Source of the DNA: Streptomyces composti
GTDB taxonomy: Bacteria > Actinomycetota > Actinomycetes > Streptomycetales > Streptomycetaceae
Length of the DNA stretch: 44,385 bases
NCBI RefSeq assembly: GCF_012034205.1
Contig: NZ_JAATEM010000043.1
Coordinates: forward strand, 1 to 44,385
Direction: 5' to 3'
Positions 18,205 through 26,800 of the stretch are shown here, piece after piece. The first letter of the stretch is position 1, and the number at the start of each line of letters is the position of its first letter. Under the pieces are notes generated by a model. That model ran no database searches and was not told where the DNA came from. It was given only the letters and a program-made list of their open reading frames with translations. Both the position numbers and the translations under genes were made by a program.

Positions 18205-19482
18205 ATGCAGACGCAGCACCGCATCATCGTCCTGGGAGCCGGCTATGCCGGAGCCAGTGCCGCCGGACGCCTCGCGAAGCGGCTGCACCCCGACGACGTG
18301 GACATCACGCTGGTCAACGCCGAGCCCGACTTCGTCGAGCGCGTCCGCAACCACCAGCTCGCCACCGGCCAGGACCTCAAGCCCCGCCCGCTGAGCGAGA
18401 TGTTCGCCGGCACCGGTGTCGACTTCCGGCTCGCCCGGGTCACCGCGGTGGACGCCGACCGCAGGACGGTCACGATCAGCCGCGACGAGGGTGCCGCCCG
18501 GAAGGGCACGGAGCAGCAGGGCACCGAGCGGCAGGGCACGGAGGAGCTGGCCTACGACACCCTCGTCTACGCCCTCGGCAGCGCCTCCGACGACCACGGC
18601 GTCCCCGGTGTCGCCGAGCACGCCCACGAGGTCGCCAGCCACTCCGGTTCCCTCCGGCTGCGCAGCCGTCTGGCCGAGCTGGCCGCCGGATCCGCGGTCA
18701 CCGTGGTCGGCGGCGGCCTCACCGGGCTGGAGGCGGCGACCGAGATCGCGGAGTCCCGCCCGGACCTCGACGTCTCCCTGGTGACACAGGGCGGCCTCGG
18801 CGACTGGCTCTCCGAGAAGGGTCGCGGCCACCTGCGGAAGGTGTTCGGCCGGCTCGGCATCACCGTGCACGAGCACGCCGCCGTCACCGCCGTCGGGGCC
18901 GACCGGGTCACCACCGCCGACGGCCGCACCGTGCCGGCCGAGGTCACCGTGTGGACCGCGGGCTTCGCCGTCCACCCGGTCGCCCGGGCGACCACGCTGG
19001 AGGTCACCGAGCGGGGCCAGATCGTCGTGGACCGCACCATGCGCTCGGTCTCCCACCCCGACGTCTACGCCGTCGGCGACGCGGCCCACGCCATGGGCCC
19101 CGGCGACAAGCCGCTGCGCATGTCGTGCGCCACCGGCGTCCCCACCGCCTGGCAGGCCGCCGACGCCATCGCGGCCCGCCTCACCGGCCGCAAGATCCCG
19201 AAGATCCCGATGCGCTACTTCAACCAGTGCATCTCGCTCGGCCGCAAGGACGGCCTGATCCAGTTCGTCACCGCGGACGACCGCGCCACCGGCAACGCCT
19301 TCACCGGCCGCTTCGCCGCCCGCTACAAGGAGCTGATCTGCAAGGGTGCGGCCTGGGGTGTCGCCAACCCGACGCTGGGCACCCCGGCACGCCGCCGGCA
19401 CGTCGTCCACACGGACGCCCACGACCCGGCCCGCCGGCCGGCGTCCTCCACCTCGCCGGCCGCGTCGGAGTCGGCGGCCTGA
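18205..19482 (+). CDS. FAD-dependent NADH dehydrogenase-like oxidoreductase
   Basis: A 425-residue protein from ATG 18205, preceded by CAGGAG. The FAD dinucleotide fold is at the N-terminus (IIVLGAGYAGASAAGRL). A second NAD(P)H-binding fold is at about residue 165 (AVTVVGGGLTGLEAATEIAE), and the late FAD motif is DVYAVGDAAHA. This is the two-dinucleotide-fold layout of type II NADH dehydrogenase-like flavoproteins. A three-copy KGTEQ/QGTER/QGTEE insert lies before the LVYALGS strand, and the tail after about residue 400 is Ala/Ser-rich. It is probably the target of the ECF41 factor upstream. A strong hairpin follows. Confidence 0.9.
   Translation: MQTQHRIIVLGAGYAGASAAGRLAKRLHPDDVDITLVNAEPDFVERVRNHQLATGQDLKPRPLSEMFAGTGVDFRLARVTAVDADRRTVTISRDEGAARKGTEQQGTERQGTEELAYDTLVYALGSASDDHGVPGVAEHAHEVASHSGSLRLRSRLAELAAGSAVTVVGGGLTGLEAATEIAESRPDLDVSLVTQGGLGDWLSEKGRGHLRKVFGRLGITVHEHAAVTAVGADRVTTADGRTVPAEVTVWTAGFAVHPVARATTLEVTERGQIVVDRTMRSVSHPDVYAVGDAAHAMGPGDKPLRMSCATGVPTAWQAADAIAARLTGRKIPKIPMRYFNQCISLGRKDGLIQFVTADDRATGNAFTGRFAARYKELICKGAAWGVANPTLGTPARRRHVVHTDAHDPARRPASSTSPAASESAA
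18502..18546 (+). repeat. 15-bp triplet repeat inside the oxidoreductase gene
   Basis: Three copies of AAGGGCACGGAGCAG-like units encode KGTEQ, QGTER and QGTEE. The insert is probably surface-exposed and length-variable. Confidence 0.7.
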
Positions 19483-19526
19483 CCGGACGCCGCCGGAGTC
19501 CTCACCGCACCGCTTCCGGCTCCCCG

Positions 19527-19562
19527 GGGCCCGGGTCGCACCTCCCACCGCGACCCGGGCCC
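19527..19562 (+). terminator. 13-bp GC hairpin after the oxidoreductase
   Basis: GGGCCCGGGTCGC and GCGACCCGGGCCC form a perfect 13-bp stem around a 10-base loop, 45 bases after the stop. There is no T tract, as is common in Streptomyces. Confidence 0.75.
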
Positions 19563-19640
19563 TTGGCCTGCCCCCGGCCCTGATGCCGCAGTCCCGGTGT
19601 CCCTGACACGCCCCCACACCCCTCCCCGACCCGACCCTGA

Positions 19641-19718
19641 GACATCCCCGATGTCACCCGGAGATGTGTCAGGAATCTTTGACAGGTCTCCGAGGGGGCT
19701 GTCAGCCTCTTCTGACAG
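19641..19718. promoter_or_regulatory. three operator-like dyads upstream of the ArsR gene
   Basis: Palindrome GACATC-CCC-GATGTC is at 19641-19655. TGTCA-N8-TGACA is at 19667-19684, and CTGTCA-N8-TGACAG at 19699-19718. The latter two have the same spacing and their centres are 33 bases apart (three helical turns), which suggests cooperative dimers on one DNA face. The nearest downstream gene, starting 22 bases later, is an ArsR-type regulator, so autoregulation is likely. Confidence 0.6.
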
Positions 19719-19739
19719 GTACGACGGAAAGGGGCCGCA

Positions 19740-20111
19740 ATGCCCGAGGTCGCCGACGACAACGGCGTACCGCCGCCGGCACCGACGGGCGACGAGCTGC
19801 TGAAGGTGCTCTCCGCGCTCGGCAACCCGCACCGCATGCGGATCGTCGCGGCGCTGATGGAGGGCAGAACCTACGTCAGTGCCCTGGCCCGCCAGATCGG
19901 CATGGGCCGGCCGCTGCTGCACATGCACCTCCAGCGGCTGGAGGCCGCCGGACTGGTCGTCGGCACGCTGGAACTCGCGGAGGACGGCAAGGCGATGAAG
20001 TACTTCGACGTCGCACCCTTCTTCTACGAGTTGTCACCGCACGTCATCGCCCGAGCGGCAGCGACGATCACCGAGACCGCTGACCGGACCGCGAAAGAGG
20101 AAGCGAAGTGA
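19740..20111 (+). CDS. ArsR-type winged-helix regulator
   Basis: A 123-residue protein from ATG 19740, with GAAAGGGG upstream. The winged helix spans about residues 18-90: LLKVLSALGNPHRMRIVAAL, the recognition region YVSALARQIGMGRPLLHMHL, and the wing LVVGTLELAEDGKAMKYF. No paired Cys metal site is visible, so it may sense something other than a metal. The stop overlaps the next start (GTGA), indicating translational coupling to the coiled-coil membrane protein and probably the MMPL transporter beyond. The operator-like dyads upstream suggest that it represses this unit. Confidence 0.85.
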   Translation: MPEVADDNGVPPPAPTGDELLKVLSALGNPHRMRIVAALMEGRTYVSALARQIGMGRPLLHMHLQRLEAAGLVVGTLELAEDGKAMKYFDVAPFFYELSPHVIARAAATITETADRTAKEEAK

Positions 20112-20422
20112 ACGGAGAACTGGTGACGCTCGCCGCCGGAGCGGACGAGTGGGGGGTCCTGGTCGGCGCCGTCGGCGCGGCCGGGTTCTTCACCCTGCTG
20201 ATCGTGATCGTCTGGCAGGTCGCCGCCACCTGGCGGGCCCGGATGCTGGCCGCGCGCGAGGAGCAGTACAAGGAACTGGCCACCAAGTACGCCCGGCTCC
20301 TCGAGGACACCGTGGAGCTGCAGCGCCGGGCCGTCGAGGAGCAGCGGCAGACCCTGGACGAGCTGACGCAGACCCGGCGGGCCGTCGGCTCGATGGAGAA
20401 GATGATGCGCGAGATCGAATAG
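20108..20422 (+). CDS. small membrane protein with coiled coil
   Basis: A 104-residue protein from GTG 20108, overlapping the ArsR stop by four bases. One membrane helix lies at about residues 17-40 (VGAAGFFTLLIVIVWQVAAT). A Glu/Arg/Gln-rich coiled coil follows at about 48-104 (YKELATKYARLLEDTVELQ). No family is recognised. Coupling to the regulator and position ahead of an MMPL transporter suggest an accessory or signal-coupling role. Confidence 0.75.
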   Translation: MNGELVTLAAGADEWGVLVGAVGAAGFFTLLIVIVWQVAATWRARMLAAREEQYKELATKYARLLEDTVELQRRAVEEQRQTLDELTQTRRAVGSMEKMMREIE

Positions 20423-20436
20423 CCGCCCGTGCCACC

Positions 20437-20515
20437 GGAATTCCGCCCCTGCGCGGGCGCAGGGAATTCCGCCCCGTGCGCGGGCGCAGGGCATTCCGCC
20501 CCTGCGCGGGTGTAC
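20437..20515. repeat. 26-27-bp tandem repeat, three copies
   Basis: Copies start at 20437, 20463 and 20490, each with GGAATTCCGCCCC (one A-to-C change in the third) followed by a CGCGGGCGCAG-like half. Within a copy, CCCTGCGC and GCGCAGGG can pair, so the transcript should fold into successive hairpins between the coiled-coil gene and the MMPL gene. Confidence 0.75.
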
Positions 20516-20543
20516 GGCCGGGAGCGCCCACTCCCGGCCGTAC
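20512..20543 (+). terminator. 13-bp hairpin before the MMPL gene
   Basis: GTACGGCCGGGAG and CTCCCGGCCGTAC form a perfect stem with the 6-base loop CGCCCA. It could end or attenuate the ArsR/coiled-coil transcript ahead of the transporter. Confidence 0.7.
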
Positions 20544-20689
20544 CGGAGAGCACACCCGAGGACACATCCATCCCGGACGCCACGGCAGGTCGTCACACCT
20601 CAAGCGCCGTGGTGCCGGTCCCGTGCGCCCTGCACCGGCCGCCTCGGCGGCCGGCAGCGGCGGCGCGCTTCCCACGAAGGAGACTACTC

Positions 20690-22810
20690 ATGCAAGCGCT
20701 GCTGAAACGCGCCGCCCGCACACCCGGCGGGCGGCGCGGCTGGGCGAACCCCATGCTGGGCAGGATCGTCCTGCTGGCCTGGCTGATCGCGGCCGTCGCC
20801 CTCGGACCGCTCGCCGGAAAGCTCGGCGAGGTCGAGGACACCAGCGCCAACGCCTTCCTGCCGCGCGGCGCCGAGTCCGCGCAGGTCAACACCGAGCTGG
20901 AGAAGTTCCGCACGGACACGGTCATGCCCGCCGTGGTCGTCTACACCGGCGAGGGCGCCGAGCAGAAGGCCGCCGCCGACCGGCGCGCCTTCGCCCCCTA
21001 CGTGGCGGACGGCGAGCAGGTCTCGCCGCCGATGCCGTCCGACGACGGCAAGGCCCTGATGACCGTGGTGCCGCTGGACACCGAGGACGAGGTCACCGAC
21101 ACCATCGACGAGCTGCGCGACATCGCGGGCGCCAACGCCCCGCCGGGCGTGGAGGTCGCCGTCGGCGGTCCGGCCGGCTCCCTCACCGACTCCGTCGCCG
21201 TCTTCGACGGCCTCGACGCCACACTGCTGCTGGCCACCGCCGCGGTGGTGACCGTGCTGCTGCTGATCACCTACCGCAGCCCGTTCCTGTGGCTGCTGCC
21301 CCTGCTGTCGGTCGGCTTCGCCGCCGTCCTCACCCAGGCCGCCACCTACCTGCTCGCCAAGCACACCGGCCTGCCGGTCGACCCGCAGAGCGCCGGCGTG
21401 CTGATGGTGCTGGTCTTCGGCGTCGGCACCGACTACGCGCTGCTGCTCATCGCCCGCTACCGCGAGGAGCTGCACCGCCACGAGAACCGGCACGAGGCCA
21501 TGCGGATCGCGGTGTCCCGCTCCGGCCCGGCGATCCTCGCCTCCGCCTCCACCATCGCCGTCGGCCTGGCCTGCCTGGCCTTCGCCGACATCAACTCCTC
21601 GCGCTCGCTGGGCCTGGTCGGCGCGATCGGCGTCGTCTGCGGCTACCTGGCGATGATCACCGCGCTTCCGGCGCTGCTCAGCATCACCGGCCGCTGGGTG
21701 TTCTGGCCGTTCGTGCCGCGCGCCGGCACCCCGGCCCGCAAGGAGCGCACCGTCTGGTCCCGCATCGCCACGGCCGTGGCCCGCCAGCCCCGCTGGTCCT
21801 GGCTGTCGACCGTCGCCGTCACCGGCGTCCTGGCCCTGAGCACCGCGGGCATCTCCATGGGACTGACCCAGGCGGAGCTGTTCCAGGACAAGCCCGAGTC
21901 GGTCGTCGCCCAGGAGCGCATCTCCGCCCACTACCCGTCCGGCGCCTCCGACCCGGCCCAGATCATCACCACCACCGACCGCGCCGACGAGGTCCGCGAG
22001 GCGGCTGCGGCCGTCGACGGCGTGGCCCGGGTCGAGGAGCAGGCGGACCGCACCCCCGACGGTGAGCTCACCATGCTCTCCGTCGTCCTGTCGGACGCCC
22101 CCGACAGCCAGGCGGCGAAGGACACCGTCGACGACCTGCGCAAGGCAGTCGACCGGGTGGACGGCGCGGACGCCCTGGTCGGCGGCACCACCGCCGAGAG
22201 CCTCGACACCCAGCGGGCCGCCGACCGCGACCTGACCACGGTCATCCCGATCATGCTGCTGGTCGTCCTGGCCGTCCTGATCTGGCTGCTGCGCGCCCTG
22301 GTCGCCCCGCTCCTGCTGCTGGCCACCGTGGTCCTGTCCTACGTCGCCGCCCTCGGCGCCTCGAACCTGATCTTCGAGAACGTCCTGGACCACGCCGGCG
22401 TCGACTGGTCGATCCCGCTCATGGGCTTCGTCTTCCTGGTCGCCCTGGGCATCGACTACAACATCTTCCTCATGCACCGCGTGAAGGAGGAGACGGCTCG
22501 CCTCGGCCACGTCCGGGGCGTCCAGGAGGGCCTGACCAGCACCGGCGGCGTCATCACCTCCGCCGGCATCGTCCTCGCCGCCACCTTCGCGGTCTTCGCG
22601 GGCCTGCCGCTGGTCACCATGGCCCAGATGGGCGTGCTCGTCGGCATCGGCGTCCTCCTGGACACCTTCCTGGTCCGCACGGTCCTGGTCCCGGCCCTGG
22701 CCCTGGACCTCGGCCGCCACTTCTGGTGGCCGGGCCCCCTGTCCCGCCGCCCGCAGCCACCCGCGCCGGAGCCCGCCCACCGCCCTGCGGAGCAGCACGA
22801 ACCGGCGTGA
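20690..22810 (+). CDS. MMPL/RND-family membrane transporter
   Basis: A 706-residue protein from ATG 20690, with GAAGGAG seven bases upstream. The MMPL layout is duplicated: a first helix (IVLLAWLIAAVALGPLAGKL), an extracytoplasmic loop (about residues 45-165), five helices including GVGTDYALLLIARYREE, then a second half with its own loop and ALGIDYNIFLMHRVKEE. The paired Asp-Tyr motifs in the fourth helix of each half are the proton-relay residues typical of the family. Family members export lipids, siderophores or antibiotics using the proton gradient. The ArsR gene upstream is the likely regulator. Confidence 0.93.
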   Translation: MQALLKRAARTPGGRRGWANPMLGRIVLLAWLIAAVALGPLAGKLGEVEDTSANAFLPRGAESAQVNTELEKFRTDTVMPAVVVYTGEGAEQKAAADRRAFAPYVADGEQVSPPMPSDDGKALMTVVPLDTEDEVTDTIDELRDIAGANAPPGVEVAVGGPAGSLTDSVAVFDGLDATLLLATAAVVTVLLLITYRSPFLWLLPLLSVGFAAVLTQAATYLLAKHTGLPVDPQSAGVLMVLVFGVGTDYALLLIARYREELHRHENRHEAMRIAVSRSGPAILASASTIAVGLACLAFADINSSRSLGLVGAIGVVCGYLAMITALPALLSITGRWVFWPFVPRAGTPARKERTVWSRIATAVARQPRWSWLSTVAVTGVLALSTAGISMGLTQAELFQDKPESVVAQERISAHYPSGASDPAQIITTTDRADEVREAAAAVDGVARVEEQADRTPDGELTMLSVVLSDAPDSQAAKDTVDDLRKAVDRVDGADALVGGTTAESLDTQRAADRDLTTVIPIMLLVVLAVLIWLLRALVAPLLLLATVVLSYVAALGASNLIFENVLDHAGVDWSIPLMGFVFLVALGIDYNIFLMHRVKEETARLGHVRGVQEGLTSTGGVITSAGIVLAATFAVFAGLPLVTMAQMGVLVGIGVLLDTFLVRTVLVPALALDLGRHFWWPGPLSRRPQPPAPEPAHRPAEQHEPA

Positions 22811-22835
22811 CGGATCGTCACATCCTGTCGCGTGG

Positions 22836-22866
22836 GGCCCCGCATCTCCTCCGGCGGTGCGGGGCC
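22836..22866 (+). terminator. hairpin after the MMPL gene
   Basis: GGCCCCGCA and TGCGGGGCC form a 9-bp stem with a 13-base loop, 26 bases after the stop. It lies between convergent genes. Confidence 0.65.
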
Positions 22867-22903
22867 GCCGCGCTTCAGAGCCGACGCCGGTGAAGGTCCA
22901 CGG

Positions 22904-23751
22904 TCACGGGATGATCGAGTATGTTCCGTCGGCTGCTCGGGCGATGAGCTGAGACGGGCCCCCGGACGGCGCGAACCTGAACTCAGGATTCTTGCCGTTC
23001 ACCTTGACGGTGATCTCGCCCGTCTCTCCGTCCGCAGCCACGTGATACGTCAGGGGAGGGACCACTTGCATCCCCGCTCCGAGGCGACAGAGATGTTCAG
23101 GAACGCGGGCTCGAGGTCGCCGCGCAGCGAGACAGCCTTCACCCGCAGGTATGGCTCCCCGGTGGCATCGTCCGCGGCCTCCACCGTGTCTCCCGGGTTC
23201 CTGGCCCGGGTGAAGTCGAAGATCAGTCCGTCCCTGTTCGAGACGCCTCCGGTGGGCGCGGGGACGAGAGCGGCTCTGGCGGTGGATTCCCCGCACTCGA
23301 TCGTTTTTGCGTAGATGCGCTGGATCGTGATCAACCCCGCGCGCTGTGTGAGGTATCGGTCGAACTCCCAGTAGTCATCTTCGGCGGCACGCATGTCGCC
23401 GGCCGGGATGTAGGACAGATGTGCGTCGACCGCGGGCTTGGACTCGTCCAGCTTGTCGGCCGCTTTGTCGGCTACTTCGGCCGCATCGTCGGCCAGTATG
23501 TGCGTAGAGAGGTAGGTTGAAGCGAGACCTGCGAAGAAGACAGTGAGGGCCACGATCAGCTTCTTGGCTGAAATCCTCCGAAGGCTCTGCCTGTTCTGCG
23601 CGGCGTCCGGGTCCAGCGTTTCGGCTAAGAAGTCCCGCGCTGCGCTTGTCGTGTATCTGCCGGTACGGGGATTTCCCGCGATGCGGTCACTGGTGCCGGG
23701 CTCTCCCGTGGCGTCGCCGCCGTCTGCGGAATCTCCCCCTGAGGTGCTCAT
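22904..23751 (-). pseudogene. frameshifted single-pass membrane protein downstream of the trypsin-STAND gene
   Basis: From ATG 23751 (AGGGGGGAA just upstream) about 230 residues are read: a polar N-terminus, one membrane helix (LIVALTVFFAGLASTYLSTH) and an extracytoplasmic domain. This frame stops at 23050. The frame that restores good protein sequence (PPLTYHVAADGETGEITVKV, ending ADGTYSIIP) starts at a G run near 23071 and stops at 22904. Adding one G to the run of four joins the frames as SERGMQVVPP. This is a recent frameshift, a sequencing error or, less likely, a programmed shift. It lies 144 bases after the trypsin-STAND-TPR gene on the same strand and may be its membrane partner. No family is recognised. 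Confidence 0.6.
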
Positions 23752-23895
23752 TTCCCCCCTGTTCGACTGCCGCCAACGGTCGGAAATCCCATGGCACAGG
23801 CAGTCATTCAGCAAGGCGCACATCATGACGGGAGGCGAGCCGTCCAGGCAACCCCGGCCATGCATTACACGCTGCGTGACCGGCGGTACGCCGGG

Positions 23896-26800
23896 TCACC
23901 AAGCCGGCGGGTAGTAGTTCTGCACGTCTCTCCGTATGCGTTCGAGAACCAGAATCCGGTACCGGATGGCGCCGGATGCGTCAGGGCGTAGTTCGGAGAG
24001 TTCCCGGCAGGCGTCGATTGCGCGTGTGAGGGCGGCGACTGCCTCCTCCTTCCGGCCCGACATCATCTGGCCTGATATGTGACCGAGTAGTGAATCGACC
24101 AGAGCGGTAAGGTAGGTCTCGGGGTGTCGTTCGGACAGGGTTCGGAAGATGTCGGCGGCTTCGGCAGAGGCGGTGAGCGATTCACTCACGCGCCGGGTCA
24201 GCTGCAGATACCGGGACTGGCGGTTCAGTGAACTGGCCAGGCTCGGAAGGTAAGTATCAGGCTGCTGTTCGGCCAGCACCCGGTACGTCTCGACGGCGCG
24301 TGTGACGGTTGTGAGAGCCTTTTCCCGGGGTCCTAGTTCTGAGTAGCAGGCGAACAGGTTGTCCAGCGACTTGGCGAATTGCGGCAGGAAGGCATCACCC
24401 CGTTGTTCGACCAGTCGTTCGTAGAGGCTGACGGCGCGCGTGCTGACGCTGAGGGCTTCTTCTCTGCGTCCCAGAATTCCCAGGCAGCCGAACTGGTTCA
24501 ACAGCGAAGCTGCAAGATCGGGCAGGAACTCGTCGGGCTGCCGTGCGGCGAGATCCTCGCGAATGTGAACGGCTCGAGTCACAGCGGTGAGGGCGTCTTC
24601 TTTACGTCCCAGGGCTACCAGGCGCGCGGACTGGCTGATGAGCGAGTCGGCGAGGTGGGGCAGGAACGATTCGGGTCGTTGTTCCGCCACGGTCTGAAGG
24701 ATGCCGACAGCGCGAGTGATCGCCGTGAGGGCGTCCTCCGCCCGCCCCGAGGCCGTGAGACATGCGCACTGGGTGACGAGCGAGAGGGCGAGGTCGGGCA
24801 GGAAGACCTGGGGCCGTTGTCCGGCCAGCTTCTCGCGGATGTGTACGGCGCGGTCGATCGCGCTGAGGGCTTCCTCGTGATGGCGCAGGTCTGCCAGACA
24901 CACGGCCTGGTTGTGCAGCGAAGAAGCCAGGTCGGGCAGGAAGGTCCGAGGCTGCTGTTCGGCCAGGCGCTCGCGGATGTGTACGGCGTGGGTGACGGCG
25001 TCGAGTGCTTCGTCTCCGCGTCCCAGTTGTGCCAGGCAGTTCGACTGGTTGTTCAGTGACGAGGCGAGGTCGGGCAGGAAGGCATCGGGCCGTTTGTCGG
25101 CGAGGGTTCGATAGATGCCGACGGCGCGGCTGCTGGCCACCAGAGCCTCTTCGTACCGTCCCAGATCTGCCAGATGTGCGGACTGATTGGTCAAGGACTG
25201 GGCGAGACGCGGCAGGAAAGCGTGCGGTCGCTGTTCAGCCAGCTCTTCCCGGATCTCGATGGCGCGGGTAATGGCGCTGAGGGCTTCTTCCTTGCGCCCC
25301 AGTTCCGCGAGGCAGCTGGCGCGGTTGTTCAACGCGTTGGCGAGCGGGTGAAGGAAAGCGACGGGACTCCGCTCGGCCAGGACCTGGTAGATGTCGATGG
25401 CGCGGGTGACAGCGCTGAGCGCTTCCTCCGTGCGTCCCAGTTCAGCGAGACAGTTCGACTGGTTGATCAGGGAGGAAGCGAGATCGGGCAGGAGAGCGGG
25501 CTGTTGCTCAGCCAGATCTACGCGAATCCGGACTGCGCGACTGCCGGCGACCAGGGCTTCTTCGTGGCGTCCCAGGGCTGCCAGACAGGCGGCCTGGTTG
25601 TTCAACGAGGCGGCAAGCAGCGGCAGATCCGGCTCGCTCATGTCGTGATGTTCGACCAGTCTGGTGGTCAGGTCAGCAGCCCATTCGCTGAGGGCCAGGG
25701 TATTGGCCGGCAATTGGTTGCTGAGGTGGTGCAGCAGCACGACGTCCTCAGTGGTGCGGCTGAGATGGGCCAGGGCGTTGATCAGAAGTTCGGGGTGGGG
25801 GGTGCGTGTCGCGGTGGTGAGGGCAGCCGTCGCCAGCTCGGCGGGGGCACTGCTGACCGCGTCGCGCAGGACGTCGCCGATCACCTCACGGTGCGGCGGG
25901 TGTTGACCCGCGCGGGCCAGAATCGTCAGGGCCTGCGCGGCTTGGTTGTCGTCGAGTGTCGTCAGGATGCGGGTGAAGAGAGCTCGTTCACGGCTGACCT
26001 GTGTACCGATGTGGTACTCGGCAACCCGGTCGGGTTGCAGGCTGCCCCAGCCGGAGCCTGCCGGAGCCGGGTAGAGGTCTGCCAGCCAGGTGGCCAGTGC
26101 CCCGCGTACGGCGGCCGCACTCTCGTCGGCCAGACCCGGGAGCTGGGCCAGTTGTGCTCTGGCCTGATCGCGGTCGGCGACCGGAACCAGACAGGCCAGA
26201 GCGACGGCGAGCGCACGGATCTCGGTTCCGCTCCGCCCCCCGCGCAGGCCCCGTTCGGGACTGTCGGCCGTCGCGTCCCAGTACTTGCGCTCATGCCCCA
26301 GCAGTCGGCCCTCGAGCGTGGCAGATGCGCTGGGAGCCCTGGGGCGGCCGGTGGCATCGAGGAGGGCGAGCAGGGCAGCCATCTGGACCGACAGCGGTGT
26401 GTCGAAGTCCTCGTCGGTCAGGGAGGGAATGGCTTCCGCAGCGGTGAGAGAGGGCAGCAGGGTGGCCCAGTCGGTGGCAGGGGAGATCAGGCGCAGTCCG
26501 ATACTGAAGTCGCGGAGTGCCTGGCGGTAGGCATGGACACGGTCCTCGCGGGTGTGGTGAAGAGCGGGGACGGGCGTGACGCCGGCGGTGGCCAGTGCCT
26601 GGCTGTGCGGATACTCGGTGGCCCTGACCCACCAGTCGCCTGCGGCGCGGGCGAGAGCCAGTACGCGTACGGGACTGGTGACCTGGTCGTGGTCGACTGC
26701 TTCCAGCAGAGCATGCAACTGCGGAACGCGGGTCTCGGCGTAGTCGACAACGATCAGTAGTGGTTTGCGTACGTTCGACAGGGCGTCCAGCGGGACCGTC

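Noticed and set aside
20684..22798. 704-codon frame opposite the MMPL transporter
   Set aside because: Antisense shadow: Gln/Asp/Gly/Val-rich composition produced by the reverse of a GC-rich gene.
23974..25626. CRISPR or intergenic repeat array
   Set aside because: The 138-bp period is 46 codons of an intact protein; these are TPR-like units.
25174..26760. 528-codon plus-strand frame inside the trypsin-STAND-TPR gene
   Set aside because: Its repeats simply mirror the TPR repeats of the opposite strand.
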